Positions 7,753-15,640 of a stretch of 15,715 nucleotides of DNA are shown here, one piece after another. Both the position numbers and the translations under genes were made by a program. Every line of letters begins with the position of its first letter. Position 1 is the first letter of the stretch. The DNA is from Legionellaceae bacterium (GTDB lineage: Bacteria; Pseudomonadota; Gammaproteobacteria; Legionellales; Legionellaceae): positions 1-15,715 of the forward strand of contig JAUYSE010000073.1 in assembly GCA_030696465.1 (NCBI GenBank), read 5' to 3'. The notes under the pieces are model-generated. The model ran no database searches, was not told the DNA's origin, and saw nothing but the letters and a program-made list of their open reading frames with translations.

Positions 7753-7763
7753 AGTATACCATG
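7753..7763 (-). promoter_or_regulatory. Candidate extended -10 promoter for the fumC operon
   Basis: Leftward from 7763 the sequence reads CATGGTATACT: a TATACT -10 (7758-7753) directly preceded by TGG, the extended -10 form. This would start transcription near 7746, about 46 bases before the fumC ATG. No good -35 is present at 16-18 bases, which is acceptable for an extended -10. The gap 7701-7842 is divergent; for the rightward lipoprotein gene only a weak pair is seen (TTGAAG 7782-7787, TAATGT 7805-7810). Confidence 0.5.
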
Positions 7764-7842
7764 ATTTTTTAGAAATCCTACTTGAAGTATAGTGAAACTT
7801 ACTTTAATGTAGTTCAAATTATCTTGAGTGCAAGAGGCGTTC

Positions 7843-8766
7843 ATGCGGTACGGTTTTGTGGTTATGTTGCTATGTTTGTTGTCAGCCTGTGTATTTCATA
7901 AAACGAATGAATCCATGCAGTCTACCACGATGATTCGTCATTATCATCTGCCAGCAGTACAAGCCGTCACTGTTTTAGGCGCGACCGATCTAGAGTTACA
8001 TACTGGCTCTAGAGCAACAGAAATAAGCATTCGTGCACCGCAAGCCACATTAGATCAGATAGAAGTACGCATTCGACATGGTCGTTTATTGGTAATGATT
8101 CCCAACAGTAAAGTGCGAGGCATTTCGGTATCGATTACCGTTCCTCGGCTGAACGCGCTCACTTATAATGGTGTCGGGATGGTACGTGCCACCAACATCC
8201 GGGCGCCAAACTTAATTTTAGATGTCTCCAATACTGGAAACACAGAGATATCTGGGAATATTGGCTTACGAAAAGTAGTGCAGCACCGAGGTGTGATGCA
8301 AGTACATGGTATCGATAGCCGTCATTTGGATGTTAAAGTATCTGCGTCAGGACGTTTAGAACTGGTTGGTCGAATTCAGTTAGCCAGTATGGATTTAAGC
8401 GAAGATAGTTTTTTATCAATGTACTGGGTGAAAGGTAATACTTTACGGGTACGAGGCAAGGGCAACACCACGATTCAACTTGCAGGCGTCACGAAAATGC
8501 TCGATGTAGAACTGTGGGATAAGGCCCGTTTTAATGGGCGTTACCTGCGCGCGCACGAAGCGTATGTAAAAACACATAATAATGCGATAGCAGAAATGTC
8601 TGCGATAAAAAGACAACACACCTTGGCCAGCGATGCCAGTGATATTTATTTCTATAATGTTCCTCCTATTAAAACAGATTTTATGGCGTTTAACGGGGTA
8701 GTTTTAGACCTCAGACAATGGACTAAATTTGTGAGTAGAGACGTATATACCGAATACAACCGATAA
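7843..8766 (+). CDS. GIN-domain (DUF2807-like) lipoprotein
   Basis: A 307-residue predicted lipoprotein. The N-terminus MRYGFVVMLLCLLSAC is a lipoprotein signal with lipobox LSAC, so the mature protein would start at Cys16. The remainder is a repetitive beta-strand protein rich in short V/I-x-G turns (TVLGATDLELHTG, MIPNSKVRGISVSITVPRL, LTYNGVGMV), which I read as the right-handed beta-helix GIN domain once described as a putative autotransporter adhesin head. I chose ATG 7843 because AGAGG (7833-7837) precedes it at five bases and the signal then starts cleanly; the GTG at 7828 would put five extra residues in front. It is probably co-transcribed with the thaumatin-domain gene 22 bases downstream, so the two may work together at the cell surface. 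Function in the family is not established. Confidence 0.75.
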   Translation: MRYGFVVMLLCLLSACVFHKTNESMQSTTMIRHYHLPAVQAVTVLGATDLELHTGSRATEISIRAPQATLDQIEVRIRHGRLLVMIPNSKVRGISVSITVPRLNALTYNGVGMVRATNIRAPNLILDVSNTGNTEISGNIGLRKVVQHRGVMQVHGIDSRHLDVKVSASGRLELVGRIQLASMDLSEDSFLSMYWVKGNTLRVRGKGNTTIQLAGVTKMLDVELWDKARFNGRYLRAHEAYVKTHNNAIAEMSAIKRQHTLASDASDIYFYNVPPIKTDFMAFNGVVLDLRQWTKFVSRDVYTEYNR

Positions 8767-8788
8767 ATAAATGGAGAATATACAGCTT

Positions 8789-11233
8789 ATGTTTGGGAAA
8801 CGGATTTTCTTGGCTTTTATAGGTATGGTATATGCGTTCATTTCATATGCGAGTAGCGGAGATCCGGTCTCTTATACATTAACCCCCTCTACAGGCTTTG
8901 TTGCGGGCACAGAATCTCAAGTGCTCTATCGTTTAACGAATAACCTACCAAAATATACTTTAATGGTCATCAGTTATACGAGCGTAGGTTCTATTTTTAC
9001 GGTAGATGATGCTTGTAATGGGCAAAATTTAGCGCCTGGTGCAAGTTGTGACATTGTCATTAATTTTGATCCAAAATTTACGGGAGTCGGTTTTTTTCAG
9101 TTAACTTATGGCTATGATCATAATCGGATTCTACTGCCACCGGTTCCAGTGAGCAGCAATGTCACTCCTCCGCCCTCAGGTTCTGTATATGGTGTAATTT
9201 CTGGACTTGCTCCAGTCGTCTATCAATCAGAGAGACCCACCTTTACCGTTACCTTCAATAATAATACCGCGAATACAGTGACTGGCTACATTGGTGATGC
9301 AGCCAGTTCAAATTTAGTGACGATTTCTCCGGTCTCTGCGGGTACCTTGTCTATTGTTTCCAATCAGTGTGGTACCTTCGGAGCACACGGCAGTATGGTG
9401 CCGCACGGAACGTGTCAAGTGCAAGTACAACTTACGCCAAGCGGAGCTTATACCGGGGCATTTACCGTAGCGTCTACCTATACTGTGGTGACAGGCGGCA
9501 GTGGCACTGCAACTGCGCAAAAAAGCGCAACCATCAGTTCTGCAAATCCTGGATGCACAGTGGTACATGCTGAAGTTGGCAGCAACATTCCCTCGCAAAC
9601 ATTCTTATATAGCGATAACGTCGTGCAATTTATCATTCAAAATGAATGTACAACGCAATCGACTTTGCTAGGCACCGTACAAGTAACCGCCTCGTCTGGA
9701 GCGCAGGCAATTGTGGCACTGAAAGATCAGTGTTCTAATCAACTATTAACCGCCGGAAGTTCTTGTTCTGTTTATGCATCGGTTACGCCAACGGCACTCA
9801 CTAGCAATATGCAAATTAACGCCCTGGTTCCGGTGGTAGGTGGCTCTCATGCTTCTGCTTCAACCTCTGCGGCAGTGGTTGCAAGTACGGCGGCCCCTCA
9901 ACATAAATTGCGTTTTGTTAATCAATGTCCTTTTGCCGTCTGGTATGGTATTTCAAATGGGCAAGGTACGGTCGCTAATCCATCGCCACCTCCAGCAACA
10001 ATTACCTATTCGCCCGATCCGACGCCAGGAGCTGCGACAGGTGCATCTGCAGATGCTTATTTATTACAGCCTTTATTGACGGGCGTAGCACCTGTACCCA
10101 CAGATTTGTTGGTGACTGAATACCTAAATGGGGTATTGTGGCCAAGAACGGGCTGTGCGATGGTGGCAGGGGCATTGCAATGTGAAACAGGGATGTGTAA
10201 TACCCTCACCAATTCAGGTACGTGCGTTGTGGCAACTGACACTGCAAGTATTCCGCAACCTGTGCCTCCTTACACTAAAATTGAAATGACCATTGTAGCG
10301 GGTGCCGGAGGAGATGGGGTGTATGACGTTTCACTCGTGAATGGTATGAACGTTCCTACGGAAATAAAAGCTATGGGGCCGGTGGATACTTCTAGTGCAG
10401 TCTATCCGTTTAACTGTACAGGAACGGGTGCAATTATTCAGCCCGTGTATTCAACCTCGAACCCGAATACCTTAGGTGCTTGTAGCTGGACCTTCAACGC
10501 TCAAGGCATTTCAGGCATAGACCCTGCCACCGTGTCCTGGGTAAGCCCAGGTGCGCAGGATGGTTGTGCGAATACTGCCGCTTGTACTACCGCCGGGGAA
10601 GTGTGTGGTACGGCATTTTCGAGTATTGCCTTACCTGCGGGATATTCAACGCCTATTAATCGACGCTGTGGGGATTTTATCGGATATTGGTCTTTACAAG
10701 ATTTTACTGGATATACGAGTTCACTACAGTGGGGTGCGGGTTTTGATCTATTTGATCTCTATGATATGAGTACTCCGATGAGTACTATTTCTACGCACGT
10801 TCCTGGTTATGGAAATGTTGGTGGGGCGCCTGCGGAGTTTTGGGCTATGCTATCCTGTAAAGTCACTGACAATAGTTCGTTGGGCTCTGGATATCAACCG
10901 CTTACCGTCAATCCGCTTCCTGCGAATGCTTGTGGTTGCGAGAATTGGAATACCTCTACGGTGGCACCTACTGCGGTGACTAAGCAGTGTTTTCCGAATA
11001 CACAGAATAATGATTGGCTTGCAACCAGTGGGACCTCTATAACTGCATTTAATGCTATTTTATGGCTGAAGCAAGCTTGCCCTACGGCATATAGTTATCC
11101 TTTTGATGATGCGTCCACGTCTTTTTCGTGCACAGAAGGTGCTGGCGGAGTTCCATTAGTGACAGATTACCAAGTGACGTTTTGTCCGGGTGGCGTTACT
11201 GGCTTACCTGCAGGAGCGACAGAAGGGCGTTGA
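8789..11233 (+). CDS. Large secreted protein: Ig-like repeats plus thaumatin-like domain
   Basis: An exported protein of 814 residues from ATG 8789 (820 from ATG 8771). I prefer 8789: it gives a clean signal peptide (MFGKRIFLAFIGMVYAFISYASS), and the first ATG has no ribosome-binding site, though GGAG is 12 bases before 8789. About residues 25-360 hold three beta-sandwich units, each with a Cys pair in a similar setting (NLAPGASCDIVINFDP, MVPHGTCQVQVQLTP, LLTAGSSCSVYASVTP). From about 373 to the end is a thaumatin-like domain: RFVNQCPFAVWYGIS, RTGCAMVAG, GVYDVSLVNGMNVP, and the hallmark end ACPTAYSYPFDDASTSFSC followed by VTFCP. Many cysteines predict disulfides, so folding is periplasmic or extracellular. 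Thaumatin-like proteins in plants and fungi bind or cut beta-glucans; a bacterial role is unknown. The TGDC motif reads TGMC here. It follows the lipoprotein gene in an apparent operon. Confidence 0.82.
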   Translation: MFGKRIFLAFIGMVYAFISYASSGDPVSYTLTPSTGFVAGTESQVLYRLTNNLPKYTLMVISYTSVGSIFTVDDACNGQNLAPGASCDIVINFDPKFTGVGFFQLTYGYDHNRILLPPVPVSSNVTPPPSGSVYGVISGLAPVVYQSERPTFTVTFNNNTANTVTGYIGDAASSNLVTISPVSAGTLSIVSNQCGTFGAHGSMVPHGTCQVQVQLTPSGAYTGAFTVASTYTVVTGGSGTATAQKSATISSANPGCTVVHAEVGSNIPSQTFLYSDNVVQFIIQNECTTQSTLLGTVQVTASSGAQAIVALKDQCSNQLLTAGSSCSVYASVTPTALTSNMQINALVPVVGGSHASASTSAAVVASTAAPQHKLRFVNQCPFAVWYGISNGQGTVANPSPPPATITYSPDPTPGAATGASADAYLLQPLLTGVAPVPTDLLVTEYLNGVLWPRTGCAMVAGALQCETGMCNTLTNSGTCVVATDTASIPQPVPPYTKIEMTIVAGAGGDGVYDVSLVNGMNVPTEIKAMGPVDTSSAVYPFNCTGTGAIIQPVYSTSNPNTLGACSWTFNAQGISGIDPATVSWVSPGAQDGCANTAACTTAGEVCGTAFSSIALPAGYSTPINRRCGDFIGYWSLQDFTGYTSSLQWGAGFDLFDLYDMSTPMSTISTHVPGYGNVGGAPAEFWAMLSCKVTDNSSLGSGYQPLTVNPLPANACGCENWNTSTVAPTAVTKQCFPNTQNNDWLATSGTSITAFNAILWLKQACPTAYSYPFDDASTSFSCTEGAGGVPLVTDYQVTFCPGGVTGLPAGATEGR

Positions 11234-11282
11234 TGATAGTGACGTCAATGGATGTTAGCCAATTTGGTCCTCAATGCCTACG

Positions 11283-11306
11283 TGCCGCGGCCGAAGGTCC
11301 GCGGCA
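11283..11306. terminator. GC-rich hairpin between convergent genes
   Basis: TGCCGCGG (11283-11290) and CCGCGGCA (11299-11306) form a perfect 8-bp stem with an 8-base loop, midway between the convergent ends of the thaumatin gene and yceD. The position suits a bidirectional terminator, but neither strand has a T-run after the stem, so it may instead be a small extragenic palindrome. Confidence 0.35.
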
Positions 11307-11349
11307 TCAGAAGATTATCAATCAGTGACAAATGTCTTCATAAAGCGCA

Positions 11350-11742
11350 TTACACGCTAACACCTGAGAAACAATCATAGTCATGTTTTTCGGGGCTATA
11401 TAAATGAATTTCGTCATTAATTAAATCTTCGAGGTTTACATTCGTCTTATTTTCAAGCAAAATGGCCTCATATTCGTTACTGAGTTTATCTACATCAGCC
11501 TGTTGTAAACACAATGCTAAGGTAAAGCGATGTTGATAATGATGCTCGAAACATTGCATGCATCGTTGACAACGTATCAGTAGTTGGCTCGATAGAGCCA
11601 GCGTCATTAAAAAATGACGCGCCTGTTCTTGTAAAGTATATTGACACTCAACGGTATACGGTGCATCAATATGGATAGGTAATCGCTCGGAAACGGTTAA
11701 TGTGACCGATGTTTCTGGTGTGTTTTGTAAAGAAATAATCAT
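11350..11742 (-). CDS. yceD: YceD family protein (DUF177), short form
   Basis: A 130-residue member of DUF177. Diagnostic is the paired-cysteine segment CQRCMQCFEH (residues ~58-67) after a long beta region, followed by an acidic stretch and NLEDLINDEIHLYSP and EKHDYDC near the C-terminus. Family knowledge: YceD is linked to accumulation of 23S rRNA and is normally encoded just before rpmF (ribosomal protein L32). It is shorter than the ~170 residues usual in enterics, but the family's C-terminal landmarks are present, so I do not call it truncated. Here rpmF does not follow; the next gene is the convergent thaumatin gene. The ATG overlaps the bamE stop by four bases (ATGA), so it is translated from the bamE message. 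Confidence 0.8.
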   Translation of the reverse strand: MIISLQNTPETSVTLTVSERLPIHIDAPYTVECQYTLQEQARHFLMTLALSSQLLIRCQRCMQCFEHHYQHRFTLALCLQQADVDKLSNEYEAILLENKTNVNLEDLINDEIHLYSPEKHDYDCFSGVSV

Positions 11743-12056
11743 GGGTTATGCTCTATGTGCTGTAAAGTGTTTCCGTTAAAATATAAAACGACGCGGCGTA
11801 CTTTCAGGGGATTTCCATTGACTTGTAAGCTATTAGCGTAGTCCCAGCGCTCTTTCTGAAACATGGGGCTAAGCAGGCTGGTGCCCATTAAAATAGCGGC
11901 ATCTTCTTTACTCATGCCGACTTTAAGGCGTTCAATTTTTTGATCAGGAAGAAGGTTGCCTTGCTCTACGACTCTACGAGACAGATCGTAAGAAAGACAA
12001 GCATTAAGAAGACAAATAGAGATTAGACCTAAAAATAAAAAAGAAAATCGACGCAT
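11739..12056 (-). CDS. bamE: Outer membrane protein assembly factor BamE (SmpA/OmlA)
   Basis: A 105-residue lipoprotein of the BAM complex, which inserts beta-barrel proteins into the outer membrane. MRRFSFLFLGLISICLLNAC is a lipoprotein signal with lipobox LNAC, giving a mature N-terminal Cys20. The SmpA/OmlA domain follows: IERLKVGMSKEDAAILMGT, then FQKERWDYANSL, then a VVLYFNGNTLQHI strand. I start at ATG 12056, since an in-frame ATG at 12086 would add ten residues before the basic signal-peptide start. It lies divergent from fur, an arrangement frequent in gammaproteobacteria, and overlaps yceD. Confidence 0.93.
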   Translation of the reverse strand: MRRFSFLFLGLISICLLNACLSYDLSRRVVEQGNLLPDQKIERLKVGMSKEDAAILMGTSLLSPMFQKERWDYANSLQVNGNPLKVRRVVLYFNGNTLQHIEHNP

Positions 12057-12060
12057 ATTT

Positions 12061-12113
12061 TTGCCTAGTTCGTGAAATGTCGTCATAATAGCATGACCTT
12101 AAGAGTCGTAAAA
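12061..12113. promoter_or_regulatory. Overlapping divergent fur and bamE promoters with a small dyad
   Basis: Rightward, for fur: -35 TTGCCT (12061-12066), 17-base spacer, -10 CATAAT (12084-12089). Leftward, for bamE: -35 TTTACG (12112-12107), 16-base spacer, -10 TATTAT (12090-12085). The two -10 hexamers occupy nearly the same bases, so the promoters should exclude each other. An inverted repeat, GTCAT-6-ATGAC (12082-12097 region), covers both -10 elements. It is a possible operator, but it does not match a 19-bp Fur box well. Confidence 0.55.
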
Positions 12114-12122
12114 GGAGTGTTT

Positions 12123-12554
12123 TTGGAAGAAGAACTGCAATTGAAGGCGGTGGGTTTAAAAATTACGGGCCCCCGGCGTAAAATTTTACAAATTTTGGCG
12201 ACATCGCCCGACCATCATTTACGTGCAGAAACGGTGTACCAAAAACTTTTGCACATGGGCGAAGATATCGGTTTAGCAACGGTGTATCGCGTATTAACGC
12301 AATTTGAAGCAGCAGGCTTAGTAAGACGACACTACTTTGAAGAAGATTACTCCGTCTACGAAATGAATCGATATGCGCACCATGATCATATGGTTTGCGT
12401 TTCTTGCGGACGTGTAGACGAGTTCTGTGATCCCACTATAGAGGCAAGACAACAACTAGTGGCGGCACAGGCAGAGTTTTTAATGACGGATCATACCCTC
12501 GTTTTATACGGCGTATGTAAACCTTGTCAAGCACAAGATCGTGCAGAAAGATAA
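12123..12554 (+). CDS. fur: Ferric uptake regulator Fur
   Basis: A 143-residue Fur. The N-terminal winged helix carries the recognition helix GLATVYRVLTQFEAAGLV (about 50-67). The dimerisation domain has the metal-site HHDH (86-89) and two CxxC pairs, C92/C95 and C132/C135, giving the structural zinc site. Family role: with Fe(II) bound it represses iron-uptake genes. I use the TTG at 12123 because AAGGAG (12112-12117) precedes it by five bases and the protein then has the normal Fur N-terminus (EEELQLKAVGLKITGPRRKI). ATG codons at 12072 and 12093 lie upstream of or at the predicted transcription start. The downstream permease gene begins 29 bases after the stop. Confidence 0.94.
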   Translation: MEEELQLKAVGLKITGPRRKILQILATSPDHHLRAETVYQKLLHMGEDIGLATVYRVLTQFEAAGLVRRHYFEEDYSVYEMNRYAHHDHMVCVSCGRVDEFCDPTIEARQQLVAAQAEFLMTDHTLVLYGVCKPCQAQDRAER

Positions 12555-12583
12555 GCGATCCATTTTTATTAAGAAGGAAACAC

Positions 12584-14005
12584 ATGTCTAAAAAAACATA
12601 TGCACTCAGTATGTTCACCTTAACAATGATTACCGTTGGATCAGTGGATAGCATTCGTAATTTACCGGCAACTGCCTTATTTGGTAGTAATTTAATTGTA
12701 TTTTTTCTATTTGGCGCCTGTATATTTTTAATTCCTACCGCTTTAGTTTCCGCTGAATTAGCCTCTGGTTGGCCCAAGCAGGGGGGGATTTATATTTGGG
12801 TAAAAGAAGCCTTTGGTAAACCAATTGGTTTTTTAGCGATCTGGTTACAGTGGATTGAAAATGTGATTTGGTATCCCACTATTTTATCTTTTGTTGCGGG
12901 CACGGTGGGGTATTTGATCGACCCAAAATTGGCGAATGATCCTTGGTTTTTATGGCAGGTGATTGTATTAGCTTTTTGGGGCGCGACGTATATTAATATT
13001 CAGGGGATGCGTGCCTCTGGTTTTTTTAGTAATTTGTGCGCTATTTCTGGACTTTTGATTCCGATGACCTTAATTATTGGTTTGGGGGCGATGTGGTGTT
13101 TGGAAGGTAATCCGCGCGCCATTTCTTTTAGTGCCGAGAGTATTTTGCCTCGTTTGCATGATTCTGGTTTGTGGGTATCGTTAACGGCCGTTATTATGTC
13201 TTTTTGTGGTATTGAAATCGCGACGGTGCATGCGAATGATGTAGAAAATCCTCAGTATGCTTTCCCTCGTGCCTTGATTTATTCGGTACTCATTATTGTC
13301 TCAACCTTGATTTTATCTTCTTTGTCGATTGCTATTGTACTACCGCATGATTCTATCAATTTAGTGGCGGGAATTATGCAAGCATTCCAAGCCTTCTTTC
13401 AACGCTATCAATTGTTATGGTGCATGCCTTTAATGGCGCTGATGCTGGTGCTCGGTGGTTTAGGGGGGGTGAGTAATTGGATTATCGCACCGACCAAAGG
13501 TTTGATGGTTGCCGCGGGCGAAGGAAATTTACCCACGTGGTGCCAACGCTGTAATAAGCATGGTTCGCCCGTATTTATATTGGTTACACAAGCGATGATT
13601 GTGACGGTCCTTTCGGGCTTGTTTTTATTTTTCCCCTCGGTCAATGGTTCTTATTGGTTTTTAACGGCACTGGCGGCACAATTGTATATGCTTATGTATA
13701 TGATTATGTTTTTGACCGGCATTCGTTTACGTCAACTACAACCAGACCATCCAAGAGGCTTTCGGATTCCGGGTGGAGATTGGGGAATGTATATAGTTTC
13801 TGGAATTGGATTATTGGGTACAGTGCTTACTTTTATCGTCAGTTTTATTCCCCCCGAAGGTATTTTAGTAGGCAGTGCGATGCGTTACGAAGGTTTGTTG
13901 TCTCTTGGTTTGGTATTAATGTGTGCGCCACCGTTTATTAATCAGGCGTGGCGCCGTAGAAAAGCCAGAAGAACGAAAGAAGAACCATCCGCGGAATTGG
14001 TGTAG
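12584..14005 (+). CDS. APC-superfamily amino acid permease or antiporter
   Basis: A 473-residue inner-membrane transporter with about 12 hydrophobic segments. It begins SKKTYALSMFTLTMITVGSVDS, where TM1 carries the unwound helix region typical of APC transporters. TM2 is followed by ELASGWPKQGGIYIW, a family-typical stretch. The C-terminal end is basic and then acidic. Overall it most resembles the glutamate/GABA antiporter (GadC-like) branch, which in Legionellales is expanded for host amino acid use, but substrate and antiport cannot be read from sequence. I use ATG 12584, with AAGGAA (12575-12580) just upstream; an earlier start within fur adds a poor N-terminus. It may be co-transcribed with fur, as no terminator is visible in the 29-base gap. 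Confidence 0.88.
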   Translation: MSKKTYALSMFTLTMITVGSVDSIRNLPATALFGSNLIVFFLFGACIFLIPTALVSAELASGWPKQGGIYIWVKEAFGKPIGFLAIWLQWIENVIWYPTILSFVAGTVGYLIDPKLANDPWFLWQVIVLAFWGATYINIQGMRASGFFSNLCAISGLLIPMTLIIGLGAMWCLEGNPRAISFSAESILPRLHDSGLWVSLTAVIMSFCGIEIATVHANDVENPQYAFPRALIYSVLIIVSTLILSSLSIAIVLPHDSINLVAGIMQAFQAFFQRYQLLWCMPLMALMLVLGGLGGVSNWIIAPTKGLMVAAGEGNLPTWCQRCNKHGSPVFILVTQAMIVTVLSGLFLFFPSVNGSYWFLTALAAQLYMLMYMIMFLTGIRLRQLQPDHPRGFRIPGGDWGMYIVSGIGLLGTVLTFIVSFIPPEGILVGSAMRYEGLLSLGLVLMCAPPFINQAWRRRKARRTKEEPSAELV

Positions 14006-14089
14006 TTTATATATACTCATAGCAATTAAGTTTTCGATCAAGCGGTAGTGAACGACAAGACAAACGCATCTTATGAGTAAAATTAGCAC

Positions 14090-14208
14090 GATCTATCCGA
14101 GCCGCGACCGTGAGGGAGCGGAGCATTTTGAAACATTCAACTGCTCCGCTCCCTCACGGTCATGGCTTTACTTGTGTATAAAGCCATGACCTCACGGTCG
14201 CGGCTAGA
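14090..14208. repeat. Long palindromic extragenic repeat, copy 2, compound form
   Basis: Nested inverted repeats lie between the permease and the J-domain gene. The inner perfect 18-bp pair is ACCGTGAGGGAGCGGAGC (14107-14124) with its complement at 14143-14160, and an 18-base AT-rich loop. The outer perfect 15-bp pair is AGCCGCGACCGTGAG (14100-14114) with its complement at 14191-14205. Between them sits an extra 10-bp hairpin, CATGGCTTTA (14161-14170) with TAAAGCCATG (14179-14188). The leader GATCTATCCGAGCCGCG (14090-14106) is identical to 15690-15706. The gene-free gap 14006-14291 holds nothing else I can name. Confidence 0.85.
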
Positions 14209-14291
14209 CTGGCGGTTTATAGTTTGAGCAAAAAAACATTCCCCATACTATTTAATTTTTAGAGGTTTTTGTCCTGCAGTGAGCAGCGATC

Positions 14292-15608
14292 TCATATCGT
14301 TTTTCCGCCAGGCTTAGCACAACTTGTTTTTTTTGATTCATAGCTTTGTAGGGCTTTTTCTAACTCTTTTATATACCGGAAGCTGTGAGGCTTCCAGAAA
14401 ACATTCCAAGAGTCACGTTTAGTGGCTAATGTCTCTTTTTTCCCTTTGTTTTTGAGTAACTCTTTTAATGCGGAGATAGCCTTATCGGGATCTTTGATAT
14501 GCGTGAGCACTTCATTCAGAATATTTAATTTAGCGTTTATAAGCGCCATCTTGGGTGATGAATCATAGGGTGTAGACAAAGACTGTAATTTGACTTGATA
14601 AGCGGCCACATGTTGTATGGCTTTCATAAGTTTGACATCGAGATGATCGGGGTGTTTTTTGCCAATATGGGTGGCAAAAGAATCATAGGGATGTATAGTT
14701 TTATAACTGGAGTGAATAGTAAAAGGAATAAATTGTTGTAAGGCAACGAGCTTAGCTTTTAAAGAGGACAAAGACTTGATGTGGTTAAAAATAGTGTCAT
14801 GTTTTTTTTGAGCAGCAGAGGGTTTGATGCTATGAATGTTGCTGTAGGTTTTTTCGAGCATGATTAAAAAAGGATCTTTTTTGCTTGGTATGGCAGTCTC
14901 TGTCGGAGCAGTTGCTTTTTGTTCTGATTCAGTAGGTTGCGGGGTTGAGAAGAATGCCGGTTGAGAAGCAGAAGTCTTAGGAGTCGAGCTATAGGGTGTT
15001 TGTGGCGTAGGAGATGCTTGTGAAAAGGGCGCAGGGGCTTTTTGATCTTGCTGCTGATTGGTAGATGTATTCATAAAGGGTTTTGAGGGCTTGGGCACTG
15101 TTTTCGGAGGAGGTTTGTTAGGCGTAGGTGTTGAGGAGGCCTGACTGCTTGCTGTAACAGGAAGATTCACTTGTGTATCGGTTAATATTATAGTATGGAT
15201 CATGTCTTCGGTGAGGATCACCCCGTATGGTTTCATAGCAGATTGCAATTTATTGATAATTGCATTTTTCAATAGGGAGGAGATGTTTTCAATGGTTCCC
15301 CCGTTTTGAACGTGCTGATGTAGTAGAGCATTTAGGTATGGGTCAAGGCTAATGGTCACTGAAATCTTCTGAGCATTGGCGCCGGGCTGAAAAGGGCTGC
15401 CTGTTTTTAAGGAGAGGTCATATTGTTGTCGTTTTTGAGCGTCATTGAGAGTTTCATGTGCCTCTGATATTTCTTTAAACTTATCTGTGCCGTTCGGGTT
15501 TTTATCGGGATGATACATGAGCGCCAATTTTTTATAAGCGCTGTGAATTTCTTCTTGCGTTGCATTCTCAGAAACGCCTAAAATGGTATAATAGGCTGGT
15601 GTAGGCAT
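14292..15608 (-). CDS. J-domain (DnaJ-like) protein with disordered linker and helical C-terminus, candidate effector
   Basis: A 438-residue protein. Residues 4-68 are a canonical J-domain: [16 protein letters not shown], then YHPDKNPNG with the HPD loop at 33-35, then the [14 protein letters not shown] helix and QYDLSL. The HPD motif is what stimulates DnaK/Hsp70 ATPase, so a chaperone partner is expected. There is no glycine-rich region, no CxxCxGxG zinc finger and no standard DnaJ C-terminal domain, so it is a class III (type C) J-protein rather than housekeeping DnaJ. Residues 80-150 are mostly helical. A Pro/Ser/Thr/Gln-rich disordered linker runs about 153-243. A basic, helical domain follows (245-425) with [20 protein letters not shown] near its end. 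No signal peptide or membrane helix. Position among repeats and the architecture suggest a host-directed protein; this is inference. Confidence 0.82.
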   Translation of the reverse strand: MPTPAYYTILGVSENATQEEIHSAYKKLALMYHPDKNPNGTDKFKEISEAHETLNDAQKRQQYDLSLKTGSPFQPGANAQKISVTISLDPYLNALLHQHVQNGGTIENISSLLKNAIINKLQSAMKPYGVILTEDMIHTIILTDTQVNLPVTASSQASSTPTPNKPPPKTVPKPSKPFMNTSTNQQQDQKAPAPFSQASPTPQTPYSSTPKTSASQPAFFSTPQPTESEQKATAPTETAIPSKKDPFLIMLEKTYSNIHSIKPSAAQKKHDTIFNHIKSLSSLKAKLVALQQFIPFTIHSSYKTIHPYDSFATHIGKKHPDHLDVKLMKAIQHVAAYQVKLQSLSTPYDSSPKMALINAKLNILNEVLTHIKDPDKAISALKELLKNKGKKETLATKRDSWNVFWKPHSFRYIKELEKALQSYESKKTSCAKPGGKTI

Positions 15609-15640
15609 GATAGCTTCCGCTGTGAAAGAGATTTACTATA

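Noticed and set aside
12082..12097. The dyad over the fur promoter as a classical Fur box
   Set aside because: It does not align well with the 19-bp GATAATGATAATCATTATC consensus; kept only as an unassigned dyad.
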